This document shows, piece by piece, positions 1-5,424 of a DNA stretch of 5,424 nt. Below the pieces are notes generated by a model. That model worked only from the letters and a program-made list of their open reading frames with translations. It had not been told where the DNA came from and did not search any database. How positions within the stretch are numbered: the stretch's first letter is position 1; every line of letters starts with the position of its first letter. The translations under genes and the position numbers were made by a program. This stretch comes from Thiobacillaceae bacterium (GTDB lineage: Bacteria > Pseudomonadota > Gammaproteobacteria > Burkholderiales > Thiobacillaceae), in NCBI GenBank assembly GCA_024643305.1, contig JAHENE010000149.1, forward strand, positions 1-5,424, read 5' to 3'.

Positions 1-1054
1 CCGCCTGGGTCATCAGCGCCACGGCGTGATCCTGCCCCAGCACCTGGAAGCAGACCTGGTTCAGCATTTCGAACATGACCGGGTTGACCTTGCCGGGCAT
101 GATGCTTGATCCTGGTTGCACTGCGGGCAAGGTGATTTCGCCCAGCCCGGTGCGCGGGCCGGAAGCCAGCAGGCGCAGGTCGTTGGCAATGCGCGTGAGT
201 TCCAGTGCCAGGCCGCGGATGCGCGCGGACAGATCCTGCAAGTCCAGCATCGATTGCATTTGTGCTGCGAGTTGACTGGATTTGATTGGCTCGCCGGTGA
301 GCTTTGCCAGTTCGGTAGCAACTTTTTCAGGGAAGCCGGGCGATGTGTTAAGCGCGGTACCGGCGGCCGAACCGCCCAGCCCGATTTCTGCAAGCCTGGC
401 ACGGCAGGAAGCCAGATTGTCTGCCGCGCGCCTGAGCGTCCAGGCATAGGCGGCAAACTCGATGCCGATGGTGGTGGGCACCGCGTCCTGGAGGTGGGTG
501 CGGCCTGACTTTGTCGTGTCCTTCTCGCGTTCGGCCAGGCGGTCGAATTCAGCTGCCATGCGTCCGGCAGCATCCACCAGCCTCGGCAGTTTGGCCAGGC
601 AGGCCAGGCGGATGGCGGTGGGGATGGTGTCGTTGGTGGACTGTCCCATGTTGACGTCGTCATTGGGATTGACTGGTTTGTAAGAGCCTTTCTCACCACC
701 AAGCGCGACATTGGCCAGGTTGGCCACCACCTCGTTGGTGTTCATGTTGTGGCTTGTTCCGGCACCTGCCTGGAAACGGTCCACCACGAACTGGTCCAAA
801 TGTCCCCCTTGCAGGATTCGCTCGCAGGCCGCCACAATGGCGTCGCGCTTTTCCAGGGAAAGCCAGCCCGGCTGGCAATTTGCCCGTGCGGCTGCGAGTT
901 TGATCAGGACATGGGCGCGGATGAAATCCTGGTCAGGACGACGCCCAGAGATGGGGAAATTGTCGATTGCCCGTGCGGTTTGAATGCCGTACCAGGAATC
1001 TTGCGGAACTTGGTACTCGCCCAGAGAGTCTTTCTCAATACGAAAACTGGCCAT
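1..1054 (-). CDS. aspA: Aspartate ammonia-lyase (aspartase/fumarase superfamily), partial at C-terminus
   Basis: This cytoplasmic enzyme would convert L-aspartate reversibly to fumarate and ammonia. The frame stays open from ATG at 1054-1052 to the left edge, giving 351 residues of a usual 460-470; the C-terminal domain is outside the window. The N-terminus has the superfamily pattern RIEKDSLG with VP and YG following. Substrate-site blocks appear in order: AGTSHNMNTNEV (98-109), QSTND (138-142), GRTHLQDAVP (184-193) and the mobile-loop signature GSSIMPGKVNP (315-325), with S316/S317 as catalytic serine candidates and K322. AGTS and QSTND are aspartase-like; as I recall, class II fumarases have SGTQ and QSSND. 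H187 is shared by fumarases and Bacillus-type aspartase, so a fumarase remains possible. There is no clear Shine-Dalgarno sequence; GGAG lies about 20 bases upstream, too far. The gene is divergent from the thioredoxin operon, with 11 bases between start codons. Confidence 0.88.
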   Translation of the reverse strand, partial: MASFRIEKDSLGEYQVPQDSWYGIQTARAIDNFPISGRRPDQDFIRAHVLIKLAAARANCQPGWLSLEKRDAIVAACERILQGGHLDQFVVDRFQAGAGTSHNMNTNEVVANLANVALGGEKGSYKPVNPNDDVNMGQSTNDTIPTAIRLACLAKLPRLVDAAGRMAAEFDRLAEREKDTTKSGRTHLQDAVPTTIGIEFAAYAWTLRRAADNLASCRARLAEIGLGGSAAGTALNTSPGFPEKVATELAKLTGEPIKSSQLAAQMQSMLDLQDLSARIRGLALELTRIANDLRLLASGPRTGLGEITLPAVQPGSSIMPGKVNPVMFEMLNQVCFQVLGQDHAVALMTQA

Positions 1055-1059
1055 AACGA

Positions 1060-1073
1060 TTGAACATGTTCAA
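1060..1073. promoter_or_regulatory. 14-base perfect palindrome in the divergent gap, over the thioredoxin start codon
   Basis: TTGAACATGTTCAA reads the same on both strands and includes the ATG at 1066-1068. It lies in the only space between two divergent genes. On the minus strand it falls 6 bases before the aspA start codon, between that codon and a -10-like TAGAAT (bases 1088-1083), for which I see no matching -35. A dimeric repressor bound here could block both genes, but no regulator family is identified. Half of the palindrome is coding sequence, so chance is possible. Confidence 0.35.
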
Positions 1074-1548
1074 GAAAACTCCATTCTACCTGCTGGCGCT
1101 GGGCTTGATGCTTTCCCTCTCATTCACGGCGCGGGCTGCCGAATTCACCCTGACCGACACTGCCGGCAAAGTGCACGTGCTCTCCGAGTACAAGGGGAAA
1201 TGGGTGCTGGTGAATTTCTGGGCGACCTGGTGCCCGCCTTGCCTGGATGAGATCCCTGATCTTATTGCATTGCATGAAACCAAGAAAAACAATCTGGTAG
1301 TGTTGGGCGTTGCCATGGATTATCGAAATGCCAAACAGGTGACGGATTTTGCAGAAGGCTTGTTTGTAAGCTATCCAATCATATTGGGGGATCGGAAAAT
1401 GGCTGCGCAAATAGGACCGGTGGATGGATTGCCCACCTCTTACCTGTACAATCCACAAGGCAAGCTGGTGGCACATCAGTTGGGGTCGATTACCCGCGAG
1501 GATGTGGAAGCTTTTATACAAAAACCAGCTAAAACAACCAAAAATTGA
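1066..1548 (+). CDS. TlpA/ResA-like periplasmic thiol-disulfide oxidoreductase (CPPC)
   Basis: This is a 160-residue exported thioredoxin-fold protein. Residues 1-24 form a Sec signal peptide (FKK, hydrophobic core, then ARA before AE), so the mature protein is periplasmic. The redox site is WATWCPPC with cysteines 56 and 59, the form typical of TlpA, ResA and CcmG, which usually act as reductants. The cis-proline loop is GLPTSY with P123. The two active-site cysteines are its only ones. Family members reduce cytochrome c apoproteins, copper-site proteins or other thiol clients; the client here is unknown. ATG at 1066 is chosen because the signal peptide starts there; an in-frame TTG at 1060 would add two residues. 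Neither start has a good ribosome binding site and no convincing promoter was found upstream, where the sequence is aspA coding region. First gene of the operon; notably AT-richer than its flanks. Confidence 0.9.
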   Translation: MFKKTPFYLLALGLMLSLSFTARAAEFTLTDTAGKVHVLSEYKGKWVLVNFWATWCPPCLDEIPDLIALHETKKNNLVVLGVAMDYRNAKQVTDFAEGLFVSYPIILGDRKMAAQIGPVDGLPTSYLYNPQGKLVAHQLGSITREDVEAFIQKPAKTTKN

Positions 1549-1552
1549 AGGA
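1547..1552 (+). promoter_or_regulatory. Ribosome binding site for the SoxW-like gene
   Basis: GAAGGA lies 6 bases before ATG 1559 and overlaps the TGA stop (1546-1548) of the preceding thioredoxin gene. It supports the 1559 start over longer upstream readings of the frame and suggests translational coupling. Confidence 0.65.
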
Positions 1553-1558
1553 ACGGAG

Positions 1559-2077
1559 ATGAGACATTGGCTGTTGGGATTTCTATTGTTGTTTCCATTA
1601 GTCGCTGCGGCCGAAGTGCGCGACGCGGAGAAACATTTCTTTGATACTAAGTTGGGCAATTTCCAGGAAGAACTGGCAGCTGCCAAGCATCAGGGCAAGA
1701 CGGGCATCGTATTCTTTTTTGAATTGGACGACTGTCCATGGTGCGCCCGCATGAAAGCGACCATTCTGAACCAGTCAGATGTGCAGGATTTCTACCACAA
1801 GCATTTCCTGATCTTTCCGATAGATGCTGCTGGTGATGTGCCCATGACCGATTTCAAGGGCAGGGAAATCAAGGAGAAAGCCTATGCGCTCGAAAACCGC
1901 GTCCGCGCCACTCCCGTGATCATGTTTTTCGATCTGGAGGGAAATCAGGTTACGCGTTTTACAGGCGCGGCGAAAAGCAAGGAAGATTTTCTACTGTTGG
2001 GACGCTACGTGGTCGAAGGGGTTTATAAGGAGATGCCCTTTGAACGTTACAAAAAAGCCAACGCCGACCAGAAATGA
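1559..2077 (+). CDS. SoxW-like periplasmic thioredoxin-fold protein (CPWC)
   Basis: This is a 172-residue protein with a short Sec signal peptide (residues 1-18, ending VAAA before EV). The mature part resembles the Thioredoxin_2/SoxW group: strand GIVFFFELDD (49-58), redox site CPWC (59-62), a helix KATILNQSDVQDFYHKHF, and a cis-proline loop RATPVIMFFD with P119. C59 and C62 are its only cysteines. SoxW proteins are periplasmic thioredoxins first linked to sulfur-oxidation (sox) operons, but no sox gene is seen here, so the name marks resemblance only. It follows the CPPC thioredoxin by 10 bases and its TGA overlaps the next start in ATGA (2074-2077). Two different dithiol proteins in tandem suggest a relay or separate clients. 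The fold and export are well supported; the function is not known. Confidence 0.85.
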   Translation: MRHWLLGFLLLFPLVAAAEVRDAEKHFFDTKLGNFQEELAAAKHQGKTGIVFFFELDDCPWCARMKATILNQSDVQDFYHKHFLIFPIDAAGDVPMTDFKGREIKEKAYALENRVRATPVIMFFDLEGNQVTRFTGAAKSKEDFLLLGRYVVEGVYKEMPFERYKKANADQK

Positions 2078-3366
2078 TGCGCCTGTTTTGTTTCGCCAGC
2101 TTGGCGTTTGCGGCTGTATCTGCGTTTGCTGCGGATAAGGCGCTGACGCTTGAAGACGCGCTAGCCGCGGCCGATGCACCGCATCCGCTGTTGGGTATTG
2201 CACAGGCAAATCTTGATCTGGCAATGGCTGACCGGCAACTGGCCGATAGCGGCAATGATGTCACGCTGACTGCCGAGGGCGCTTTGCGCCGCGGCAAAAC
2301 AACCATTAATCCGGACGAATTGAGGGATGACAACGTCGGGCGTCTGGTGCTGCGCAAAACCCTGCTGGACTTTGGACGCGAGACAGGGCAGGTCGAAGCT
2401 GCAAGCCAGGAAGTGAATGCGCAGCGCCTGGCCCTGATGGACACCCGTGATGCGCGGCGCATCGACATCATGGGGCGCTTTTTCGATGTGCTGCTGGCGG
2501 ACGCCCGCTTCAGTGCCGAAAACGAATACATGGCCGTGTATTACGTCAACTGGGACCATTCGAAGGAGCGCTATACCTTGGGCCAGCTGAGCCCAAGTGA
2601 ACTGGCGGAACGGGAGTTGCTCTACCAGAACCAGCGCGAGAAACGCAACCGCAGCCTGCTGGCGCAGCGGGCTACCCGGTTGAAACTGGCCAATTCGATC
2701 AATCAGCCGGGCGAGTTGCCAAGCGAGCTTGCGCCGCCGCAACTGGAGCAAAACGACACCCCAGTACCGGAATACGACAAATTGCTGCCGCTTGCCCTCC
2801 AGTCCAACCGCAAGCTGCTGGCTTTTCAGGCCAGGTTGAGTGCTGTGGCTGCCCGTACTGAAGCGATACGGGCAGGTAATGCGCCCACGGTAGACCTGGA
2901 GCTGTCCGCAGGAGATTACAGCCGCGACACGCTCACACGCGACCGCTACAGTGGCGGCCTTGTTCTCAACTGGCCAATTTATCAGGGAGATCGTGTCGAT
3001 GCCCGCCTTGCCAGGCAAGTGGCAGAACGCACCCGGATTGAAGCGGAAATGGAACAGTTCAAACGCACGCTGTCCGAAAACCTGCAGCAAACGCTTTTTG
3101 AAATTACCTGCCTGAGGAATGCTGCACGCTCGGCAGCCAAAATGCAGGTTGATTACCGCGACAAAATGCTGGACCGCGCCCGGGCCGAGTACGAAATGGA
3201 AATGCGGTCCAACCTGGGTACTTCAATGGCAGAAACCCAGGTTGCTGCCATTCGCTCATTCGAGGTCGAGTATCGGCTGGCCTTGGCGATCGCCCGGCTG
3301 GAGGCGCTGGTGGGCAAGCCATTGAGCGAATTTGCCATGCAACCGCAACTTACGGAGAAAAAATGA
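2074..3366 (+). CDS. TolC-family outer-membrane channel protein (OEP family)
   Basis: This 430-residue protein matches the usual OEP length (400-480). Residues 1-19 are a Sec signal peptide ending AFA before AD; C6 is too close to the N-terminus for a lipobox, so it is not a lipoprotein. Two tandem OEP-type repeats are visible, roughly residues 24-215 and 230-415, each with long helices rich in A, R, E and Q. Family strand-turn signatures are LRKTLLDFGRE near residue 93 and LNWPIYQGDR near 298-307. TolC proteins trimerise into an outer-membrane beta-barrel with a periplasmic coiled-coil tunnel and dock to periplasmic adaptors. The start ATG overlaps the previous stop (ATGA) and lacks a clear ribosome binding site, so translation probably depends on coupling; a second ATG follows at 2077. 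One unpaired cysteine, C346, is present in the mature protein. The substrate cannot be told. Confidence 0.9.
   Translation: MMRLFCFASLAFAAVSAFAADKALTLEDALAAADAPHPLLGIAQANLDLAMADRQLADSGNDVTLTAEGALRRGKTTINPDELRDDNVGRLVLRKTLLDFGRETGQVEAASQEVNAQRLALMDTRDARRIDIMGRFFDVLLADARFSAENEYMAVYYVNWDHSKERYTLGQLSPSELAERELLYQNQREKRNRSLLAQRATRLKLANSINQPGELPSELAPPQLEQNDTPVPEYDKLLPLALQSNRKLLAFQARLSAVAARTEAIRAGNAPTVDLELSAGDYSRDTLTRDRYSGGLVLNWPIYQGDRVDARLARQVAERTRIEAEMEQFKRTLSENLQQTLFEITCLRNAARSAAKMQVDYRDKMLDRARAEYEMEMRSNLGTSMAETQVAAIRSFEVEYRLALAIARLEALVGKPLSEFAMQPQLTEKK
3353..3357 (+). promoter_or_regulatory. Ribosome binding site for the short adaptor gene
   Basis: CGGAG lies 5 bases before ATG 3363, inside the end of the TolC-family gene. 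It fixes the adaptor start at the ATGA overlap, which shows that the missing domains are not hidden by a wrong start. Confidence 0.6.
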
Positions 3367-3887
3367 TCAAAACTGCAAGAATGCTCAGGGCTTCGGCATT
3401 TCTTTCGGCTTTCCTGCTGGCCTCCGCAGTATTGGCGGCAGACAGGGTACAGCTGACCACGCCCGTTTCGGGAGTTGTAAAAGAAGTGTATGTGCAAGTC
3501 GGCCAGCGTGTGAAAAAGGGCGACAAACTGCTGGCGCTTGATGACGCCATTTTTCAGGCGCGCGTGATGGAAGCAGAAGCGGGCTTGGCGCGCGTCAAAC
3601 AGGAAGCGGACGATGCCGATCGTGAGTTCAAGCGCGCACAAGAATTATATGATCGCGGGGTTAGCTCCACGACTGAATTTGATGCCGCAAAATTGCGCCA
3701 CGACCGCGCGACAGCGACAGCCAGGGAAGCTGAAGCACGCCTGATCATCGCCCAGAAAAACCTTGAGTACTGTGTTCTCAAGGCGCCGTTTGACGGTGTG
3801 GTGAAGGTTCGCGAGGCCGAGCCGGGCATGTATGTTCCGGCGAATCTCAATCCGCCAATCCTGATTGTCCTGGGCAAAATCCGCTAG
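3363..3887 (+). CDS. Short HlyD/AcrA-like periplasmic adaptor (minimal membrane fusion protein)
   Basis: At 174 residues this is about half the usual 350-400 of the family. Residues 1-25 look like a cleavable Sec signal (ending VLA before AD). The first lipoyl half is residues 29-60 (TPVSGVVKEVYVQVGQRV then KGD), followed by a coiled-coil hairpin of two helices, about 61-97 and 103-135, and the second lipoyl half 136-170 (LKAPFDGVV, then GMYVP). The hairpin tip carries R91, L95 and S102, the R-x3-L-x6-S spacing of the RLS motif that contacts TolC in AcrA-type adaptors. The frame ends at TAG 3885-3887, just after the lipoyl domain, so the beta-barrel and membrane-proximal domains are absent. 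The flanking sequence shows no remnant of them: this looks like a natural compact form, not a frameshift. Its start overlaps the TolC-family stop, so the pair is made together. C137 is unpaired. No inner-membrane pump is encoded nearby. Confidence 0.85.
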   Translation: MIKTARMLRASAFLSAFLLASAVLAADRVQLTTPVSGVVKEVYVQVGQRVKKGDKLLALDDAIFQARVMEAEAGLARVKQEADDADREFKRAQELYDRGVSSTTEFDAAKLRHDRATATAREAEARLIIAQKNLEYCVLKAPFDGVVKVREAEPGMYVPANLNPPILIVLGKIR

Positions 3888-3955
3888 ACGGTTTTCATTT
3901 GATCTTCATCCGGCGCTGCCAAGCTGCCAGGTTCGTACCTTTGGGAAATCGCCGC

Positions 3956-5350
3956 ATGAAACTTTATCTTCTTGCAGCGACCGTGGTCGCTGCATCCTCC
4001 ATAACGGTTCTTGCTGCCACGGGCCCTTCCAGTTCCGCTGCGCCCTATCTATTGCCAAATGCCCAGGGGGTGGAATTCACCTCCATCCTTACTGCAGGCG
4101 ATTCGTTCAAAGGAAATGAAGGCCAGGCCTATCGTATGGTGGGTGTGCCCGATGGCCTGGGCGCATTCGACAATGGCGACGGCAGCATCACCGTATTGAT
4201 GAACCATGAGCTTCGAAATACAGCCGGCGCTGTGCATGCGCATGGCGCCAGGGGCGCGTTTGTTTCGCGCTGGAAAATTATCAAGCGCGACCTCAAGGTG
4301 GCTGAGGGTCGGGACCAGATCAAGTCAGTCAAGCTATGGGATGCGGATGGCCATGCTTACCTGGATGGAAACCATGTGCGATTCAGCCGCTTCTGTTCGG
4401 CCGATCTTGCCGCGCCAAGCACATTCTTCAATCACAAAAGCGGTAAAGGATTTGGCGAAGGCCGCATCTTCATGAATGGGGAGGAAGATGGTTTTGGGAC
4501 GCCGCGCGCTTTTGCGCATGTGGTTGACGGAAACCGGAACGGCACAAGCTATGAGCTGCCGCTTTTGCGCAACCACCCCTTTGAAAACCTGCTGGCCAAT
4601 CCATACGAACAGGACAAGACCATTGTTGCCGCAACGGAAGATGGCGGCAGCAACAAGGTTTATTTTTATGTGGGCGAAAAGCAGTCAGAGGGCAACCCTA
4701 TTGAACGAACGGGGCTGACCAATGGCAGAATTTACGAGCTCAAAATCGACGGATACAACGGTGACGACCCTGGCTCTGGCTTCGAGTCGGGCCGCTTCAG
4801 TTTGGCAAACGAAAGGGGCACTTCTCTCGCCCGCCCGGAAGATGGTGCGTGGGATACGCAGGACCACAATCGCTTCTACTTTGTCACCACTGCCAGTTTC
4901 AAGGGCAACAGCCGTTTGTGGGAAATTAGATTTGATGACATCAGCCAGCCGGAGCGTGGCGGTACGATCCGGGTGCTGATCGATGGCGCCGTGGCGGGTA
5001 TCCGAATGATGGACAATATCACCGTGGATGGGGACGGCAGCATCTACATTCAGGAAGATGTAGGCAACAACGCCCATCTTGGACAGGTTTGGATGTTCAC
5101 CCCCCGAAACGGCGCACTGACCAGCCTCGCCAGGCATGATCCGCGCCTTTTTCTTGAAGGCTCCCCTGACTTTCTGACCGAGAACGAAGAGTCATCAGGC
5201 ATTATCGAAGTCAGTGATTTGTTTAGAGGTGTTGAGGGCTACGATACCGCTCGCAACCGCTACTTTCTGCTGGTCGTGCAGGCGCACTATCCGCTGGAGG
5301 GCGAACTGGTCGAAGGCGGGCAATTACTGCTGATGAAAACACAGAAATAA
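3956..5350 (+). CDS. Secreted PhoX-like (DUF839) beta-propeller protein, putative phosphatase
   Basis: This 464-residue exported protein resembles PhoX, a calcium- and iron-dependent periplasmic alkaline phosphatase of beta-propeller fold. Residues 1-20 form a Sec-like signal (ending VLA before AT). PhoX-style blocks appear in order: YRMVGVPDGLGAFDNGDG then LMNHE (82-85), FSRFCSADL with the sole cysteine C147, FMNGEEDG (E176, E177), ATEDGG (E228), RPEDGAWD (E295), DNITVDGDGSIYIQED (353-368) and EESSGIIE (from 411). In PhoX a cysteine and several glutamates hold the iron and calcium ions, so these residues are likely metal ligands. The similarity is partial, and many DUF839 proteins have no proven activity. 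ATG 3956 is chosen for its signal peptide and a weak GGGA 9 bases upstream; in-frame TTG codons at 3941 and 3899 would extend it. The 68-base gap after the adaptor shows no terminator, so co-transcription is possible. Confidence 0.75.
   Translation: MKLYLLAATVVAASSITVLAATGPSSSAAPYLLPNAQGVEFTSILTAGDSFKGNEGQAYRMVGVPDGLGAFDNGDGSITVLMNHELRNTAGAVHAHGARGAFVSRWKIIKRDLKVAEGRDQIKSVKLWDADGHAYLDGNHVRFSRFCSADLAAPSTFFNHKSGKGFGEGRIFMNGEEDGFGTPRAFAHVVDGNRNGTSYELPLLRNHPFENLLANPYEQDKTIVAATEDGGSNKVYFYVGEKQSEGNPIERTGLTNGRIYELKIDGYNGDDPGSGFESGRFSLANERGTSLARPEDGAWDTQDHNRFYFVTTASFKGNSRLWEIRFDDISQPERGGTIRVLIDGAVAGIRMMDNITVDGDGSIYIQEDVGNNAHLGQVWMFTPRNGALTSLARHDPRLFLEGSPDFLTENEESSGIIEVSDLFRGVEGYDTARNRYFLLVVQAHYPLEGELVEGGQLLLMKTQK
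3973..3994. repeat. Inverted repeat, 10-base arms with 2-base centre, inside the start of the PhoX-like gene
   Basis: TGCAGCGACC (3973-3982) and GGTCGCTGCA (3985-3994) are exact reverse complements around a central GT. It begins 15 bases after the last base of the chosen ATG and encodes part of the signal peptide (AATVVAA). In RNA it could form a GC-rich hairpin near the ribosome; in DNA it could be an operator. No T-run follows, so it is not an intrinsic terminator. Chance from alanine and valine codons is possible but needs ten matching pairs. Confidence 0.55.
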
Positions 5351-5424
5351 ATCAAGGCTGATTCATGAGCGTCGCGCGCAGGCCGGGATGCCAGACGCGC
5401 GTAGGTTCTGAAAAGCCTTACAGA
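5351..5424. other. Right-edge segment, gene content undecided
   Basis: Two readings are possible. On the plus strand, ATG 5365 opens a frame that runs to the edge (20 codons, starting MSVARRP) with AAGG 7 bases upstream, a fair ribosome binding site. On the minus strand, a frame enters from the right edge and stops at TGA (5367-5365), which would be the C-terminus of a convergent gene ending GIPACARRS. Neither piece is long enough to recognise. A short CGCGCG pairing (5373-5378 with 5396-5401) has no T-run, so no terminator is called. Confidence 0.25.

Noticed and set aside
61..711. 216-codon minus-strand frame within the aspartase region
   Set aside because: It is an offset frame of aspA, which has clear motifs in the true frame; the product is proline, serine and tryptophan rich with no family look.
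1029..1057. Promoter for the thioredoxin operon (CATAAC as -10)
   Set aside because: The -10 match is weak, the hexamer 17 bases upstream (TCTTTC) does not resemble TTGACA, and transcription would start at or past the ATG.
1060..1073. LexA-type SOS box in the palindrome
   Set aside because: Bacillus-type LexA boxes have GAAC and GTTC separated by four bases and the E. coli type is CTGT-N8-ACAG; here the GAAC and GTTC halves are only two bases apart.
1120..1686. 188-codon minus-strand frame opposite the two thioredoxin genes
   Set aside because: Antisense to two recognised genes, no motif, no fitting ribosome binding site.
2161..3090. 309-codon open frame on the minus strand opposite the TolC-family gene
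   Set aside because: It lies wholly antisense to a well-supported family gene, shows no recognisable domain and has the composition expected of a shadow frame in GC-rich coding DNA.
3915..3930. Direct repeat of GCTGCCA with 8-base period in the gap before the PhoX-like gene
   Set aside because: Only two short copies, no further units and no nearby promoter elements; consistent with chance.
3888..3955. Terminator between the adaptor and PhoX-like genes
   Set aside because: No stable GC stem followed by a T-run is present; only a 3-base pairing around TCGT.
5354..5419. AAGGCT and AGCCTT, plus CGCGCG pairs, as a terminator after the PhoX-like gene
   Set aside because: The 6-base pairs are far apart (54 bases) or lack a T-run, and the window ends too soon to judge.

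Overview
The window looks like a stretch of chromosome from a Gram-negative proteobacterium, most likely a betaproteobacterium. Four of the five clear genes encode proteins with Sec-type signal peptides, and one is a TolC-type outer-membrane channel, so an outer membrane and periplasm are present. The betaproteobacterial placement is an impression from codon use, GC content and protein style, not a search result.

Layout. Bases 1-1054 (minus strand) hold the N-terminal 351 codons of an aspartase/fumarase-superfamily enzyme, best read as aspartate ammonia-lyase; its C-terminus lies off the left edge. Only 11 bases away, divergently, begins a tight plus-strand cluster: a TlpA/ResA-like periplasmic thioredoxin with a CPPC site (1066-1548), a second periplasmic thioredoxin-fold protein of SoxW type with CPWC (1559-2077), a TolC-family outer-membrane protein (2074-3366) and a very short HlyD/AcrA-like periplasmic adaptor of 174 residues (3363-3887). 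Two of the three junctions are ATGA stop/start overlaps and the third is a 10-base gap holding the ribosome binding site, so these four genes are almost certainly one operon. After 68 bases comes a secreted PhoX-like (DUF839) beta-propeller protein (3956-5350), possibly in the same transcript. The last 74 bases hold no certain gene.

How the genes may work together. The adaptor keeps the lipoyl halves and a coiled-coil hairpin with a recognisable TolC-docking RLS motif, but lacks the beta-barrel and membrane-proximal domains with which normal adaptors meet an inner-membrane pump. No pump gene is present. With two dithiol oxidoreductases upstream, the cluster could be a thiol-linked envelope module: a pumpless periplasm-to-exterior conduit, or an accessory set borrowing a pump encoded elsewhere. 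The PhoX-like protein has one cysteine, at the place where PhoX uses a cysteine to bind iron, so it is a possible client of the thioredoxins. The parts are seen in the sequence; the joint function is inference.

Two unexplained DNA symmetries stand out: a perfect 14-base palindrome over the first start codon of the operon in the divergent gap, and a 10+10-base inverted repeat just inside the PhoX-like gene.
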